64,000 bases of DNA, taken from the NCBI GenBank assembly GCA_964596645.1, contig CAZQVB010000007.1, positions 62,001-126,000 on the forward strand, in the 5' to 3' direction. This document shows, piece by piece, positions 34,541 through 43,668 of the stretch. A model generated the notes under the pieces. The model saw nothing but the letters and a program-made list of their open reading frames with translations. It was not told where the DNA came from and did not search any database. This DNA comes from CAVQEK01 sp964596645 (GTDB lineage: Bacteria > Bacteroidota > Bacteroidia > Cytophagales > Cyclobacteriaceae). The position numbers and the translations under genes were made by a program. Positions within the stretch are counted from its first letter, which is position 1; each line of letters opens with the position of its first letter.

Positions 34541-35118
34541 GCGTTCTGTTCCTTTAAAAAAGAAACCAGTTGGCGCATAGCGCGTGCCCTGTGGCTTATT
34601 TCGTTTTTTTCTTCCATGGTCATTTCTGCAAAAGTACGGGTATGGCCTTCGGGTACAAACACCGGATCGTAGCCAAAGCCTTCGCTCCCGCGCATCTCCT
34701 CCGTGATGTAGCCGCGTACGATGCCTTCGAAATAATGAATACGCCCCTTCCAATATAAGGCCATCACTGTGCGAAACCGGGCCTGGCGATCCTGCTTGCC
34801 GCTCAGGTTATGGAGCAGCAGCGATATGTTGTCGGCGTTGCTTCTGGCCTCGCCCGCGTAGCGTGCCGAGCGCACTCCCGGTGCACCATCCAGCGCAGCC
34901 ACTTCCAGACCGGTATCGTCGGCGAAGCAGTCGATATGAAACTTTTGATGTATAAACTGTGCTTTTTGCAGTGCATTGGCCTGCAGTGTGTCGCCTGTTT
35001 CGGCAAGTTCGGCTGTATGGCCCAGCTCTGCCGGTGACACTATGAAAAAAGAAGCTCCGAGAAGCCTGCTGACTTCCCGGAGCTTGTTGTCATTGTTGGT
35101 GGCAAAACAAATCTTCAT
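34537..35118 (-). CDS. rdgB: Non-canonical purine NTP pyrophosphatase (RdgB/HAM1)
   Basis: Removes ITP, dITP and XTP from the nucleotide pool. The 193-residue protein begins with FATNNDNKLREV at 4-15, then ETGDTLQANALQKA near 40-53, FADDTGLEVAALDGAPGVRSARYAG near 66-90 (in parts), EGFGYDPVF near 148-156 and SHRARAMRQL near the end, all standard. The start ATG is 26 bases after the FKBP gene upstream. Likely in one transcript with both FKBP genes and udk. Confidence 0.95.
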   Translation of the reverse strand: MKICFATNNDNKLREVSRLLGASFFIVSPAELGHTAELAETGDTLQANALQKAQFIHQKFHIDCFADDTGLEVAALDGAPGVRSARYAGEARSNADNISLLLHNLSGKQDRQARFRTVMALYWKGRIHYFEGIVRGYITEEMRGSEGFGYDPVFVPEGHTRTFAEMTMEEKNEISHRARAMRQLVSFLKEQNA

Positions 35119-35144
35119 GCCCTATTGGCTATTGTCTATAGTAG

Positions 35145-36068
35145 CTATTGCAGCCCACCGAAATTCTCCACCCGTACGCCGAACACCAGTACAGCGTTGG
35201 GCGGTATATCACCCTGGCCGGCCTCTCTGTAGCCATAAGTAGAAGGCACAAAAAATGTAGCCGAATCGCCCTGCTGCAGGTTTTCAAAACCCATGTGAAA
35301 ACCGGGTATCACCTGTCCGGTTGCATACCTGAACTGAAAAGGTGTAGGCGGCGTGCGCTTGTAAGAGTTGTCGTACTCATTGCCGCCTAGTGACTGGAGT
35401 ATATAATGCGTAGTAATGGACTGATTGTACACCGGTGTAGGCCCGCTGCCCGACTTGTGTATCACGTAGCGTGTGCCATATCGCTCGTCTATCTCAGCAT
35501 TGAACGACTTATCCTCAATGTATTCATCGATTTTCACCAGTTCACTTTCCAGGTTTTTGATGGCTTCAAATTTCACATTGTACACCAATATGCTGTTGGC
35601 GGGCACATTGTTGCCAACGCTTTGATTTTGATAGCCCAGTGGTGAAGGCACATAAATGGTGGCCGAATCACCCACCTGCAGTGCATGTATTCCAATGTTG
35701 AGGCCTGCGGTAGCCCCGCCCTCATTGCCCTGGCCCAGCACAAACTCTCTTGGGTTTGTTTCACCAAAAGTATCGACAAACTTAGTCCCGTCCAGGGTAA
35801 ATCCCTGAAAGCGCACCCGCACTTTGCCGCCATAGTATGGCATATAGCCATCGCCCTCATCGTGCACTTGGTAGTACACGCCCGATGAGTCGTATTGGGC
35901 ATTGATGCCATTGCCGGTCAGGTAGGTCTGAAGCGTTTGGATATCCTGCTGAAAATATTGGTTGGCGTCATACACATCGTCCTCTTTGAGGCAGCCTGTC
36001 AGAAATGTTACTGAAATAAGGCATGCCGCAAAAGCTCCTCGCATCCAATGTTGATCTACTTTTTTCAT
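35145..36068 (-). CDS. Lipoprotein with two FKBP-type peptidyl-prolyl isomerase domains
   Basis: A 307-residue exported lipoprotein (lipobox FLTGC, Cys at about 26). Two FKBP-like domains are visible: the first at ~70-175 (VRFQGFTLDGTKFVDTFGE ... GDSATIYVPSPLGYQ) and the second at ~205-305 (THYILQSLGG ... ATGQVIPGFHMGFENLQQGDSATFFVPSTYGYREAGQGDIPPNAVLVF in parts). The second keeps the VIPGF and YG-PPN features of FKBPs better; the first lacks a clear catalytic set and may be non-catalytic. Start overlaps the stop of the upstream FKBP gene as ATGA. It probably helps fold surface or periplasmic proteins. Confidence 0.85.
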   Translation of the reverse strand: MKKVDQHWMRGAFAACLISVTFLTGCLKEDDVYDANQYFQQDIQTLQTYLTGNGINAQYDSSGVYYQVHDEGDGYMPYYGGKVRVRFQGFTLDGTKFVDTFGETNPREFVLGQGNEGGATAGLNIGIHALQVGDSATIYVPSPLGYQNQSVGNNVPANSILVYNVKFEAIKNLESELVKIDEYIEDKSFNAEIDERYGTRYVIHKSGSGPTPVYNQSITTHYILQSLGGNEYDNSYKRTPPTPFQFRYATGQVIPGFHMGFENLQQGDSATFFVPSTYGYREAGQGDIPPNAVLVFGVRVENFGGLQ

Positions 36069-36940
36069 TCTTGTTTTTCTACATTTAACAGTTCTACATC
36101 AAATTTCAGTACACTGTTTGGGCCAATTACACCGCCTGCGCCGCGCTGGCCATAGGCCATGTTGGAGGGAATATACAATGTGCCTTTGCCACCTTCTTTG
36201 AAAAGCGCTATGCCCTCGTCCCAGCCGGGTATTACCATGCCCTGGCCTATGTTGAAGGAAAAGGGGCCTCTTTCCAGTGATGAGTCAAATTGCTCGCCAT
36301 CCAGCAGCGAACCGGTATAGTGCACTTCTACCTTATCGCCAGGTACGGGGCTCTCGCCTGTTCCTTCTTCTGTGATCACGTAACGCAGACCCGATTCTGT
36401 GCTTTGCGCCTCAATGTTCTCGCCCTTCAGGTACTCGTCTATTGTAGCGATGTCTTTCTGCAGTTGCTCTTCTGCTTTATCGGCCAGGTAGGCTTCATAT
36501 TCTTCGGGAAGCATCACCCGGGTTACGCCGATTTCGAAGGTAATATCACCGGCAGAATCAAGCTCGGCAGGCACCGCTGTTCTGAATGACTCTTCAAACA
36601 ATGTTTTGGTTGGAATCTTCAACACTACGCTGTCGCCTTCACTCAGTGTGAGCAGGGCCTTGTAGAAAGGGCCGCCATCTTGCCAGTCGCTCAATGATAC
36701 GGGTATGGCTATTTCACCGCCTTGCTGCTCAGAAGAGAAAAGTACCGAGTCGGAAGCATCTTTATATAAAAAATTGAATCCTACATAAGAGCCATCCTGT
36801 GGCTTGGTGCCTTCCGTCTGGCGAATAAACTTATAGCGGTAGCCATCTTCTGATTCTTGGAACTGATCGCCGCTGTCGCAGGCTATTCCGGCAAGGGCTA
36901 TGGCAATAAATAATGCAATTGATTTCAAACTTTTTCTCAT
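36065..36940 (-). CDS. FKBP-type peptidyl-prolyl isomerase lipoprotein
   Basis: A 291-residue lipoprotein (signal ending in LAGIAC, Cys about 21). The C-terminal domain, about residues 185-290, is a well-conserved FKBP: VEVHYTGSLLDGEQFDSSLERG near 204-225 (in parts), VIPGWDEGIALFKEGGKGTLYIPSNMAYG near 236-264 (in parts) and GPNSVLKFDVELL. The N-terminal part, residues 40-140, looks like a second FKBP-like fold without the active-site Trp and may be degenerate. A coiled segment links them. It is the first gene of the FKBP-rdgB-udk group. Confidence 0.92.
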   Translation of the reverse strand: MRKSLKSIALFIAIALAGIACDSGDQFQESEDGYRYKFIRQTEGTKPQDGSYVGFNFLYKDASDSVLFSSEQQGGEIAIPVSLSDWQDGGPFYKALLTLSEGDSVVLKIPTKTLFEESFRTAVPAELDSAGDITFEIGVTRVMLPEEYEAYLADKAEEQLQKDIATIDEYLKGENIEAQSTESGLRYVITEEGTGESPVPGDKVEVHYTGSLLDGEQFDSSLERGPFSFNIGQGMVIPGWDEGIALFKEGGKGTLYIPSNMAYGQRGAGGVIGPNSVLKFDVELLNVEKQE

Positions 36941-37016
36941 GTCTCTACGATTTGTTTATTTTTTGTTTTCAGATAATTATTGGGAACTCAGGGCCATGCA
37001 CGCTGGCCCGCTGATT

Positions 37017-38054
37017 TCAGAGGCTGGTTTCTTTGATGTGGTTGATCTTCAACTGTTTTTCATACGTTTTTACAATGGATTCAAATTGCACCACAGTGTC
37101 TTCCAGGTTCTCTTTGCTTGTGCCGCCGGCGGCATTGGGGTGCCCGCCACCGTCGAAGTATTTTCTGGCAAACTCGTTGACTGAAAAGCTGCCTTTGGAG
37201 CGCAATGAGAGCCTCACTCCTTCCGGCCGCTCTATGATCACGGCGCTGAACACTACGTCTTTAAGCGAGAGGCCGTAATTGACCAGTCCCTCAGTATCGC
37301 CTGTTTTGGAATTGTATTTTTTCAAATCTTCTGCACTGATCCAGAAGTAAGCTGTGCGAAATTTCTTCATCACCCTCAACTTTCTGCTTAACGCATAGCC
37401 GATGAATTTCAGTCTGTCGAGCGAGTTATTATCGTAAATCAGCTTACCTACTTTGGCCGTATCGGCACCCAGGGTTATAAGTTCTGCCGTCACCAGGTGT
37501 ACGTTACGCGTAGTGTTGGGGTGCTTGAACTGGCCCGTGTCGGTAAGTATGCCGGCATAGAGGCATTCGGCGATGGGCGGATCGATCAATGCTTCGTCGC
37601 CCAGATCGCGGATGAGCTCGTACACCAGCTCTGCCGTGGCGGCTGCCTCCACGCTCCAAAACTGATACGCGGCAAAGGGCTCCGGCTCCAGGTGGTGATC
37701 GATCAGCACCTTTGGGCAGGAAGACTTACCGACAACCTCACCCAAAGCATTGATCCTTTTCAGACTGTTGAAGTCGAGGCAAAAAATGAGATCTGCATCG
37801 GCAACCAACTGGTCAGCTTCAGCTTTTTTGGCCTCATCATCATAATTGATCACCCGCTCGGCACCCGGCATCCAGCTCAGAAAATCGGGAAAATCGGAAG
37901 GCGAAATAACCCGCACGTTATGTCCTTTTTTTTGAAGGTATCCGGCAAGGCCGAGAGATGAACCCAATGCGTCGGCGTCGGGCTTGTAGTGCGTCGTGAT
38001 GACGATTTGTCGGGGGGATTCAAGAATTTTTTTAAGAGAATTCAAGTGCTGCAT
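37017..38054 (-). CDS. nrnA: DHH-family phosphoesterase, NrnA-type oligoribonuclease / pAp phosphatase
   Basis: Degrades short RNAs and/or dephosphorylates 3'-phosphoadenosine 5'-phosphate in the cytoplasm. The 345-residue protein has the DHH motifs: THYKPDADALGSSLG at 21-35, FCLDFNSLKRI near 89-99, and LIDHHLEPEPF near 116-126. The C-terminal DHHA1 domain has GGGHPNAAGG near 316-325. Active-site residues for Mn binding appear intact. It is divergent from ndk, and 76 bases separate it from the FKBP gene. pAp is a by-product when PAPS is used, so it fits with the cys genes in this window. Confidence 0.9.
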   Translation of the reverse strand: MQHLNSLKKILESPRQIVITTHYKPDADALGSSLGLAGYLQKKGHNVRVISPSDFPDFLSWMPGAERVINYDDEAKKAEADQLVADADLIFCLDFNSLKRINALGEVVGKSSCPKVLIDHHLEPEPFAAYQFWSVEAAATAELVYELIRDLGDEALIDPPIAECLYAGILTDTGQFKHPNTTRNVHLVTAELITLGADTAKVGKLIYDNNSLDRLKFIGYALSRKLRVMKKFRTAYFWISAEDLKKYNSKTGDTEGLVNYGLSLKDVVFSAVIIERPEGVRLSLRSKGSFSVNEFARKYFDGGGHPNAAGGTSKENLEDTVVQFESIVKTYEKQLKINHIKETSL

Positions 38055-38355
38055 AACTCCACCCGAAATGAGGGCTCAAAAACAGTGTGCAAAACTGCGA
38101 ATAAAATGTAAGAAAGAAAAATAACGCATACAGGCCGCAGCTGCATGCACAGTGCCAGACATTCTTTTCAAAAAACGGCATGTGTCTCAGTGTGTAATCA
38201 ATCGTATGCCCCCTCCATGGTATTGTAATTGAGCGGGCCGCTATCCCTAACATCAATGAATGCCCTCGTGGAGGAAATTAATTGCGGCATCACCGGTCTA
38301 TTCTGTTGTTGTCTTTTATTTTTGCTGGCAGATCATTACAAAAATTAATAACGAT
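38055..38355. other. Intergenic region between nrnA and ndk
   Basis: About 300 bases with no supported gene. It must hold promoters for both divergent genes. On the plus strand TATTTTTG at 38317-38324 matches the -7 consensus 31 bases before ndk. Confidence 0.5.
38317..38324 (+). promoter_or_regulatory. Possible -7 box for ndk
   Basis: TATTTTTG matches TAnnTTTG, 31 bases before the ATG at 38356. A -33 box is not clear. Confidence 0.35.
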
Positions 38356-38775
38356 ATGTCAGGAAACAGAACATTTACCATGGTAAAGCCCGACGCAGTG
38401 GGCGACGGAAACAGCGGTGCAATCATCAAAATGATGCAAGAGGGCGGATTTCGTATAGTGGCGATGAAGATGCTTAAACTCACCCCCGAACGCGCCGGAC
38501 AATTCTACGAAGTGCATAAAGAAAGGCCATTTTATAAAGATCTTTGCGCCTATATGTCTTCAGGGCCCATCATTGCCATGATTCTGGAAAAAGACAATGC
38601 TGTGGAGGATTTTCGCAAACTGATCGGGGCCACTGATCCATCGAAAGCAGAAGAAGGCACCATCCGGAAATTATATGCACGCTCCATAGAGGCCAACGCC
38701 GTGCACGGTGCCGACTCAGACGAAAACGCACTGCGCGAAGGCAACTTCTACTTCAGTGAGTTGGAGAAATTTTAG
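38356..38775 (+). CDS. ndk: Nucleoside diphosphate kinase
   Basis: Transfers the terminal phosphate between NTPs and NDPs. The 139-residue protein has TFTMVKPDAV at 6-15 and the catalytic His at 117 in EANAVHGADSDENA. Other typical parts are MSSGPIIAMILE near 67-78 and GATDPSKAEEGTIR near 91-104. ATG 38356 gives normal length; the open frame continues 32 codons upstream without homology. It is monocistronic by spacing. Confidence 0.97.
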   Translation: MSGNRTFTMVKPDAVGDGNSGAIIKMMQEGGFRIVAMKMLKLTPERAGQFYEVHKERPFYKDLCAYMSSGPIIAMILEKDNAVEDFRKLIGATDPSKAEEGTIRKLYARSIEANAVHGADSDENALREGNFYFSELEKF

Positions 38776-39097
38776 GGCAACCGTGCAATGGCCCTTCTGC
38801 TGGCGGAGTGCAACAATGAACACCTCTGCCAGCAGCTTGCTGTTTTGATACAAACTTTGTTGAGAAACACTATTGATATCCCCTCTCAACAGTTTTCAAG
38901 TATCAAACGCATACCTGCCATGGTATATAGTCGCACCAATACAGGAGAGCAGGCCAGCTGAAATAAAAGTGGCGAGCGTTGCTGTTCACTTTGCCTTTCA
39001 TGCAGGTGGCGGTGCGGGCGCAGCATAGCATTTGCCAATCGCCCGCCACATATGTTTCAATTCAAACATTATTCCTCACCTACACCTTTTTGATATT
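38776..39097. other. Intergenic region with a long imperfect hairpin
   Basis: 322 bases without a supported gene. The main feature is an inverted repeat: TTTGATAC (38844-38851) and GTTGAGA (38859-38865) pair in order with TCTCAAC (38884-38890) and GTATCAAA (38900-38907), forming an outer and inner stem. It may be a regulatory RNA structure or relic of a small repeat. Confidence 0.5.
38844..38907. repeat. Nested inverted repeat (two-part hairpin)
   Basis: Outer arms TTTGATAC/GTATCAAA (8 bp) and inner arms GTTGAGA/TCTCAAC (7 bp), separated by small internal bulges and an 18-base loop. No target-site duplication or coding sequence accompanies it. Confidence 0.55.
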
Positions 39098-40006
39098 ATG
39101 GAAAAAAATGTGCTCATCAGTGGCGGGTCAGGGTTGATCGGCACCGAACTCAGCAGAAGACTTACAAGCAAAGGCTATACGGTGGGACACCTCAGCCGCA
39201 CTGCCGGAGGTAGTACAGCCGCCGACCGCACCTTCGTCTGGGACATAGAGGCCCAGCATATTGATGCTGAGGCCATCACTTTTGCCGATCACATCATACA
39301 CCTGGCCGGGGCCGGTATAGCCGACAAACCCTGGACCGACGAGCGCAAAGAAGTATTGCACGAGAGTCGCATTGACTCCGCACGACTGCTTTATGATGCA
39401 GTGCAAAAGCAAAAAAAGACCATTCGCACATTCATCTCCGCCTCCGGCATAAGCATATATGGCCTCGATACCGGTGCAGCGCTGATCAGTGAAGACCGCA
39501 AACCAGGCACTGGCTTTGTGCCGGAACTGGCTGTAGCATGGGAAAAAGCCGCCGATCAATTTAAGAATCTGGGTGTGCGTACGGTGAAAATACGCACCGG
39601 CCTGGTGCTGACAGAAAAGGGTGGGCTGCTCGACAAAATGCTGATACCTACTCGCTTTGGGCTGGGTGCCCCACTGGGTAGCGGCGAGCAGTTTATGAGC
39701 TGGATTCATATCGACGATCTGGTGGGCATTTATATAAAAGCGCTGGAAGATACCACCATGCACGACGCCTACAATGCCGCCGCACCCAATCCCGTAACGA
39801 ACGCCTACTTTATGAAGGCTCTGGCCAAGGCGCGCAGCCGGCCATTTTTTCTGCCCAACGTTCCCGGCATTGCACTAAAAATTGTGCTTGGCGATATGGC
39901 CGACCTGGTATTGGGTGGCAACAACATATCTTGCAGCAAAATAGAGACGCAGGGTTATGATTTTCACTTCCGCACGCTGGAACAGGCCCTTGGCGACTTG
40001 ATCTGA
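39098..40006 (+). CDS. TIGR01777-family NAD(P)-dependent epimerase/oxidoreductase
   Basis: A 302-residue Rossmann-fold protein of the extended SDR type (YfcH/SulA-like family). It starts MEKNVLISGGSGLIGTEL, with the nucleotide-binding GGSGLIG at 9-15, then IHLAGAGIADKPWTDERK near 67-84 and the SASGISIYG near 113-121. The Tyr of YG followed by distant Lys suggests SDR-like catalysis, though substrates are unknown. C-terminal DUF1731-like segment FFLPNVPGIALKIVLGDMADLVLGG near 252-276 (in parts) is typical. ATG 39098 is the best start; the frame runs 22 codons further upstream. It converges on the TonB receptor with 5 bases between. Confidence 0.9.
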   Translation: MEKNVLISGGSGLIGTELSRRLTSKGYTVGHLSRTAGGSTAADRTFVWDIEAQHIDAEAITFADHIIHLAGAGIADKPWTDERKEVLHESRIDSARLLYDAVQKQKKTIRTFISASGISIYGLDTGAALISEDRKPGTGFVPELAVAWEKAADQFKNLGVRTVKIRTGLVLTEKGGLLDKMLIPTRFGLGAPLGSGEQFMSWIHIDDLVGIYIKALEDTTMHDAYNAAAPNPVTNAYFMKALAKARSRPFFLPNVPGIALKIVLGDMADLVLGGNNISCSKIETQGYDFHFRTLEQALGDLI

Positions 40007-40011
40007 TTCTT

Positions 40012-42507
40012 CTAAAACTCCTTTTCCCCAAATTCACTCTTTATAAACCGGGCCTTGCTCTTCGACTTGTTCAGCGTGTAGCTCAGGTTCAGCACGATCA
40101 CATCTACTTCGTAAATGTAGTTGGTGGTGGTAAAAAACTCACCCTCACGCCAGGTGGCTATGCTTTGCTCGTTGGCCTCCCACAAGCCCATGTCCATGTT
40201 GAGCCACTGCAGATTGGCCGTGAGCCTGTCATCCAAAAATGTCTTTTTCAATGACAGATTAGGCGATAGATAGCGTGAGTCTTCTCCCTGAGCCGTCACC
40301 CGTTCCGACAGGTAGTTGAGCGACCATTGCAGGCTCCATGTGTTGCCCAGGGCAAAGGTGGTATTTACATTGATGGAAAACTGCCCCGCAGAGGTATTGA
40401 TGGGAAGCTCGTCGAATGTGCCATCGATGGCGTAGTGATAAAAATTGCCTCCGGCATATATCTGCCACCAGTCGGTAGGGTTCAGCTCGGCACCCAACTC
40501 TATACCGGCCGATCTGCCACGGCCCACATTGCTGTAAATCCTGTTGAGGATGGTGTCGTTGTATACCGTATTCACACGGTTTACAAGGTTTTGCACATTT
40601 CTGAAATACGCTGTCGCAAATACCGAGTGGTTGTCCCACTCTTTCACCAGACCAAGCTCTGCCAGATCGATAAATTCTGGCAACAGTTGCGGATCACCCT
40701 GTTCCAATGTCTCGCTATGCTCGCGCTCCGGAAAGGGATTCATCTTGAACGTGGTGGTGCGCTCCACCCTGCGGCTATAGCCAGCTTTTATAGATAAACC
40801 CTTGTCTAATTCATACTGCAGATTGACAGAAGGGTAGAACTGTACAAAATCATATAAGTATGTGGTGTCGATTAGTCCCTGTTTATCCTGCAGTTCCAGA
40901 GACCGGTCCATCAGCTCCATACGCAGGCCGGCACTGTAAGACCAGGCACCTTTTGCGCCGGACAACTGACCATAGCCAGAGTGTATGCTCCTCCTGAGGT
41001 TTACACTGCTGGAAAACTCCGGCACCAACTCAAACATGCCCGTCTCCAGGTTTTTGCGCTCGTATATGAAGTCGCCGGTGTGGTCGAGCAGGCGATACTG
41101 ATAGCCTGCCTCCAGCTTGCCTATCTCCAGTGGTTTTGAGGTATAGTCTGCCTGAAAGCGGTAGCCGTGCAGCGGGTTGTCATTGGTGTTGTACTCATCC
41201 TGATACACAATATCTGTGTCGGGCCATCCGAGATTTTGGTTTACTGTTGGGCCTCCCAGCATGGTGTATTCGTAAAGAAATGAGGTGCTGATGCGGCTTT
41301 TATTTGCAAAATAATAGCTGTAGTCGAAGCTGCCCAGCACGAAGTCGCCGCGCCTTATGCGCAGATTATGGTTGAAATACTGCATGGTGTACAGCCGCTC
41401 GTCGGTAGGCAGGTAGGTGGCGTGATTGTCATAGTACACAATATCGGCCAGTCTGTCTTTGGTATGCTTGCCAGCAAAGAAGCCGAGGCTGGCATGGTGC
41501 TGCGGCGTGGGCGTATAGGCAACGGTAAACCGGCCGGAACAGGTGATTTCATCGAAACTGCGCTCACCTTCAGACGGAAACCTAGTGAGCGTATCGCCTG
41601 CAATAGTGTACACATCGCCCACACGCAATCCGCCAATATCGTCGCGCTGGTAGTTGGCGCCTGCGGCGATGTCCCATTGTTTGTGTCGGTAGTTGAGCGT
41701 AAAATCTGCTCCGTATCGCTGATGCCGCTCTGCATTGCTGTAGGTCTCTACGCTTGGTGCTCCGAGGCGTGCGTTGGCCTGAAAAAACAAGCCATCGGCG
41801 GCGCCTTTTTTTGTAATGATGTTGACCATGCCTGCCGCGCCCTCCGGGTCATACCTGGCCGACGGAGTGGTGACGAGCTCAATATTTTCTATGGCATTGG
41901 CCGGAATCTGGCCCAACATGAGCTGGGCATCACCCTGCAAGGGCTTGCCGTTGATGAGGATGACAAAGCCGGTGCTGCCACGCACAGATATATCGCCATT
42001 GGCATTAACGGTAACAGAGGGCAGGTTCTTGAGTAGGTCGGTGGCACTTCCACCCTGTCCGGCCTGAAATGTACCTGCTTCAAACACCTGGCGATCGATG
42101 GTGTGGAAAGAAGTAGCTTTTTTGCCAGACACTTCTATTTCAGCCATCAACCGCTCATTTTGCTGCAGTACAATTGTGCCCGCATCGAAGGCAGCGCGCC
42201 CATCGAGCATAATGGGGGAAATAACTTTTGAATCAAAGCCGACAAACCGGACCAACAGGTAATATGCCCCGGCAGGCAACTCGATGAGCGTGAACTTCCC
42301 GTCGGTATCTGTGACTGTGCCAGTGACCAAGGCGCTGTCTACTGCGCTATGTAGTGCCACGGTGGTGTAGGCAAGTGGTTGCTGCTCCGATGAGTCGATC
42401 ACCCTGCCACTAATGTGCGCACGCGACTGTGCCAGGATTGGCTGCGTAGTAAGCCAAAAGATCAGGCATAAAAATATCATTGATTGTATGTGCCGTATGC
42501 GATTCAT
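40012..42507 (-). CDS. TonB-dependent receptor with carboxypeptidase-regulatory-like domain
   Basis: Outer-membrane receptor of 831 residues. A signal peptide ends near LAQ (residue ~27). Residues ~30-110 are a carboxypeptidase-D regulatory-like domain (HISGRVIDSSEQQPLAYTTV), then a TonB plug (TDLLKNLPSVTVNANGDISVRGSTGFVILINGKP in parts, ~150-190), then an outer-membrane beta-barrel of OMP_b-brl_3 type. The plug lacks an obvious TonB box at the very N-terminus, as usual where the regulatory domain is present. No SusD partner lies beside it, so it is not a polysaccharide-utilisation locus. Substrate unknown. ATG 42507 is chosen over an upstream one 8 codons earlier. Confidence 0.93.
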   Translation of the reverse strand: MNRIRHIQSMIFLCLIFWLTTQPILAQSRAHISGRVIDSSEQQPLAYTTVALHSAVDSALVTGTVTDTDGKFTLIELPAGAYYLLVRFVGFDSKVISPIMLDGRAAFDAGTIVLQQNERLMAEIEVSGKKATSFHTIDRQVFEAGTFQAGQGGSATDLLKNLPSVTVNANGDISVRGSTGFVILINGKPLQGDAQLMLGQIPANAIENIELVTTPSARYDPEGAAGMVNIITKKGAADGLFFQANARLGAPSVETYSNAERHQRYGADFTLNYRHKQWDIAAGANYQRDDIGGLRVGDVYTIAGDTLTRFPSEGERSFDEITCSGRFTVAYTPTPQHHASLGFFAGKHTKDRLADIVYYDNHATYLPTDERLYTMQYFNHNLRIRRGDFVLGSFDYSYYFANKSRISTSFLYEYTMLGGPTVNQNLGWPDTDIVYQDEYNTNDNPLHGYRFQADYTSKPLEIGKLEAGYQYRLLDHTGDFIYERKNLETGMFELVPEFSSSVNLRRSIHSGYGQLSGAKGAWSYSAGLRMELMDRSLELQDKQGLIDTTYLYDFVQFYPSVNLQYELDKGLSIKAGYSRRVERTTTFKMNPFPEREHSETLEQGDPQLLPEFIDLAELGLVKEWDNHSVFATAYFRNVQNLVNRVNTVYNDTILNRIYSNVGRGRSAGIELGAELNPTDWWQIYAGGNFYHYAIDGTFDELPINTSAGQFSINVNTTFALGNTWSLQWSLNYLSERVTAQGEDSRYLSPNLSLKKTFLDDRLTANLQWLNMDMGLWEANEQSIATWREGEFFTTTNYIYEVDVIVLNLSYTLNKSKSKARFIKSEFGEKEF

Positions 42508-42800
42508 GCGGTTGCCATCATATTTTTTCAAACCGCGATATTACATATTCTGTCGCACTTGCACCGATCGATAATGGTCAATGAAAGTAAAGGCTTGCTG
42601 ACCGTGGCTTGTTGGATTATTGATCGAATGAGTGGTAAACCGTGCGGGATTGTTTATCGTCATTAGCTTCAGTATCAATGGGGCTTTTAGTGCAATGATA
42701 AACACCTGGTGGGAGTTGGTGCGTGAGGACACGTACCAATGCAGGCTGCCTTGTCTGCTTTAAATTATTTCAAGATCTCAGCATCTGTTAATGATTGGGC

Positions 42801-42826
42801 AGATCCTGAAACGAGTTCAAGATGAC
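42801..42826 (-). repeat. REP-like palindromic element, copy 1
   Basis: On the minus strand reads GTCATCTTGAACTCGTTTCAGGATCT, one mismatch from copies 2-4. The core CCTGAA/TTCAGG is an inverted repeat. Confidence 0.7.
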
Positions 42827-43108
42827 ATAGTCTTAGAGCTTTCGGCCTTACATTCCACCAATCACCAGTTTACGAGTCTACCAATCCACGAATCTCACTC
42901 CGAAACTGACGAAACACCTGCGCAAGGCCACGCTAAACGGCCAAAAGTGTTTCGAAGGTTTCTCCGGACAAGACTGAATAGAGGCGCTTGCATGACCCTT
43001 CTCATTTCATGGCCTGTAGCAAAATCCAGGGAAGACGATAGTCGGACCAGTTAAAAGCAAAAGCCAATCCGCGATGAAATTCTTCGTCCTTCCGCCCTCT
43101 CTCATAAG

Positions 43109-43134
43109 GTCATCCTGAACTCGTTTCAGGATCT
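43109..43134 (+). repeat. REP-like palindromic element, copy 2
   Basis: GTCATCCTGAACTCGTTTCAGGATCT, with inverted arms CCTGAA and TTCAGG. It is part of the first copy of a 48-bp direct repeat. Confidence 0.75.
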
Positions 43135-43157
43135 GTTGGCTATTGGCAATGGCCGCT
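43110..43157 (+). repeat. 48-bp direct repeat, copy A
   Basis: Identical over 48 bases to 43251-43298. It starts with the palindromic element and continues with GTTGGCTATTGGCAATGGCC. Confidence 0.8.
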
Positions 43158-43250
43158 CAGTGAAAACAGCGGGCGTGCTCATTTCCATGGTATGTGGTCC
43201 ACAGACCATATCGTGCGGTCGGCCCCAGACGCATGCACCAACACATGCAA

Positions 43251-43298
43251 TCATCCTGAACTCGTTTCAGGATCTGTTGGCTATTGGCAATGGCCGCT
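43251..43298 (+). repeat. 48-bp direct repeat, copy B, with REP-like element copy 3
   Basis: Perfect copy of 43110-43157, starting 141 bases after it. Flanks then differ, though GCGGGCGTGC occurs after both. Confidence 0.8.
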
Positions 43299-43387
43299 GC
43301 GGACAATGCACGCCGGCCAGTCAAAACGGCGGGCGTGCGGCACTCGGAAATTTATCAGGATTTCATCATCTGTTTACTCTTTAGACG

Positions 43388-43412
43388 GATCCTGAAACGA
43401 GTTCAGGATGAC
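43388..43412 (-). repeat. REP-like palindromic element, copy 4
   Basis: Minus-strand orientation of the same element, GATCCTGAAACGAGTTCAGG on the plus strand. Confidence 0.75.
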
Positions 43413-43668
43413 CGTCCTTCTTAGACAATGCGCGTCGGCCAGTCAAACTACTTATCACACTAAGTATTGCCATTTCTGGCACTGAGGCCGCTATTATTTA
43501 TGATATAAGCAAATCGCTCGTTCTGAAGCGCGAGGACTTGCCAATCTTTTAAATGAGCAATTGCTTGAACCAGACTTTTTTTTGTATTATTTTAATTTTC
43601 CATTTTTAAAAAAATGCCTCTGACTACGCGTAGTTAAGTAGAGATTGAAAACCTAAAACCGACGAGCT

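Larger units (their letters stand above)
42532..43668. other. 1.1-kb non-coding region rich in REP-like repeats
   Basis: No convincing gene. It holds four copies of a palindromic element, a 48-bp direct repeat, and weaker repeats of the type (G)ACAATGC(R)CG(Y)CGGCCAGTCAAA. A further inverted pair CGAAACAC/GTGTTTCG is near 42916-42960. Short open frames in the region follow the repeats and show no gene-like composition. Confidence 0.7.

Noticed and set aside
42791..43384. Two open frames of 80-90 codons in the repeat region
   Set aside because: They run through the REP-like repeats and begin without a promoter-like box. Repeat-derived translation explains them.
42801..43412. Possible CRISPR array
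   Set aside because: Repeats are spaced irregularly, occur in both orientations, and have no uniform spacers or cas genes.
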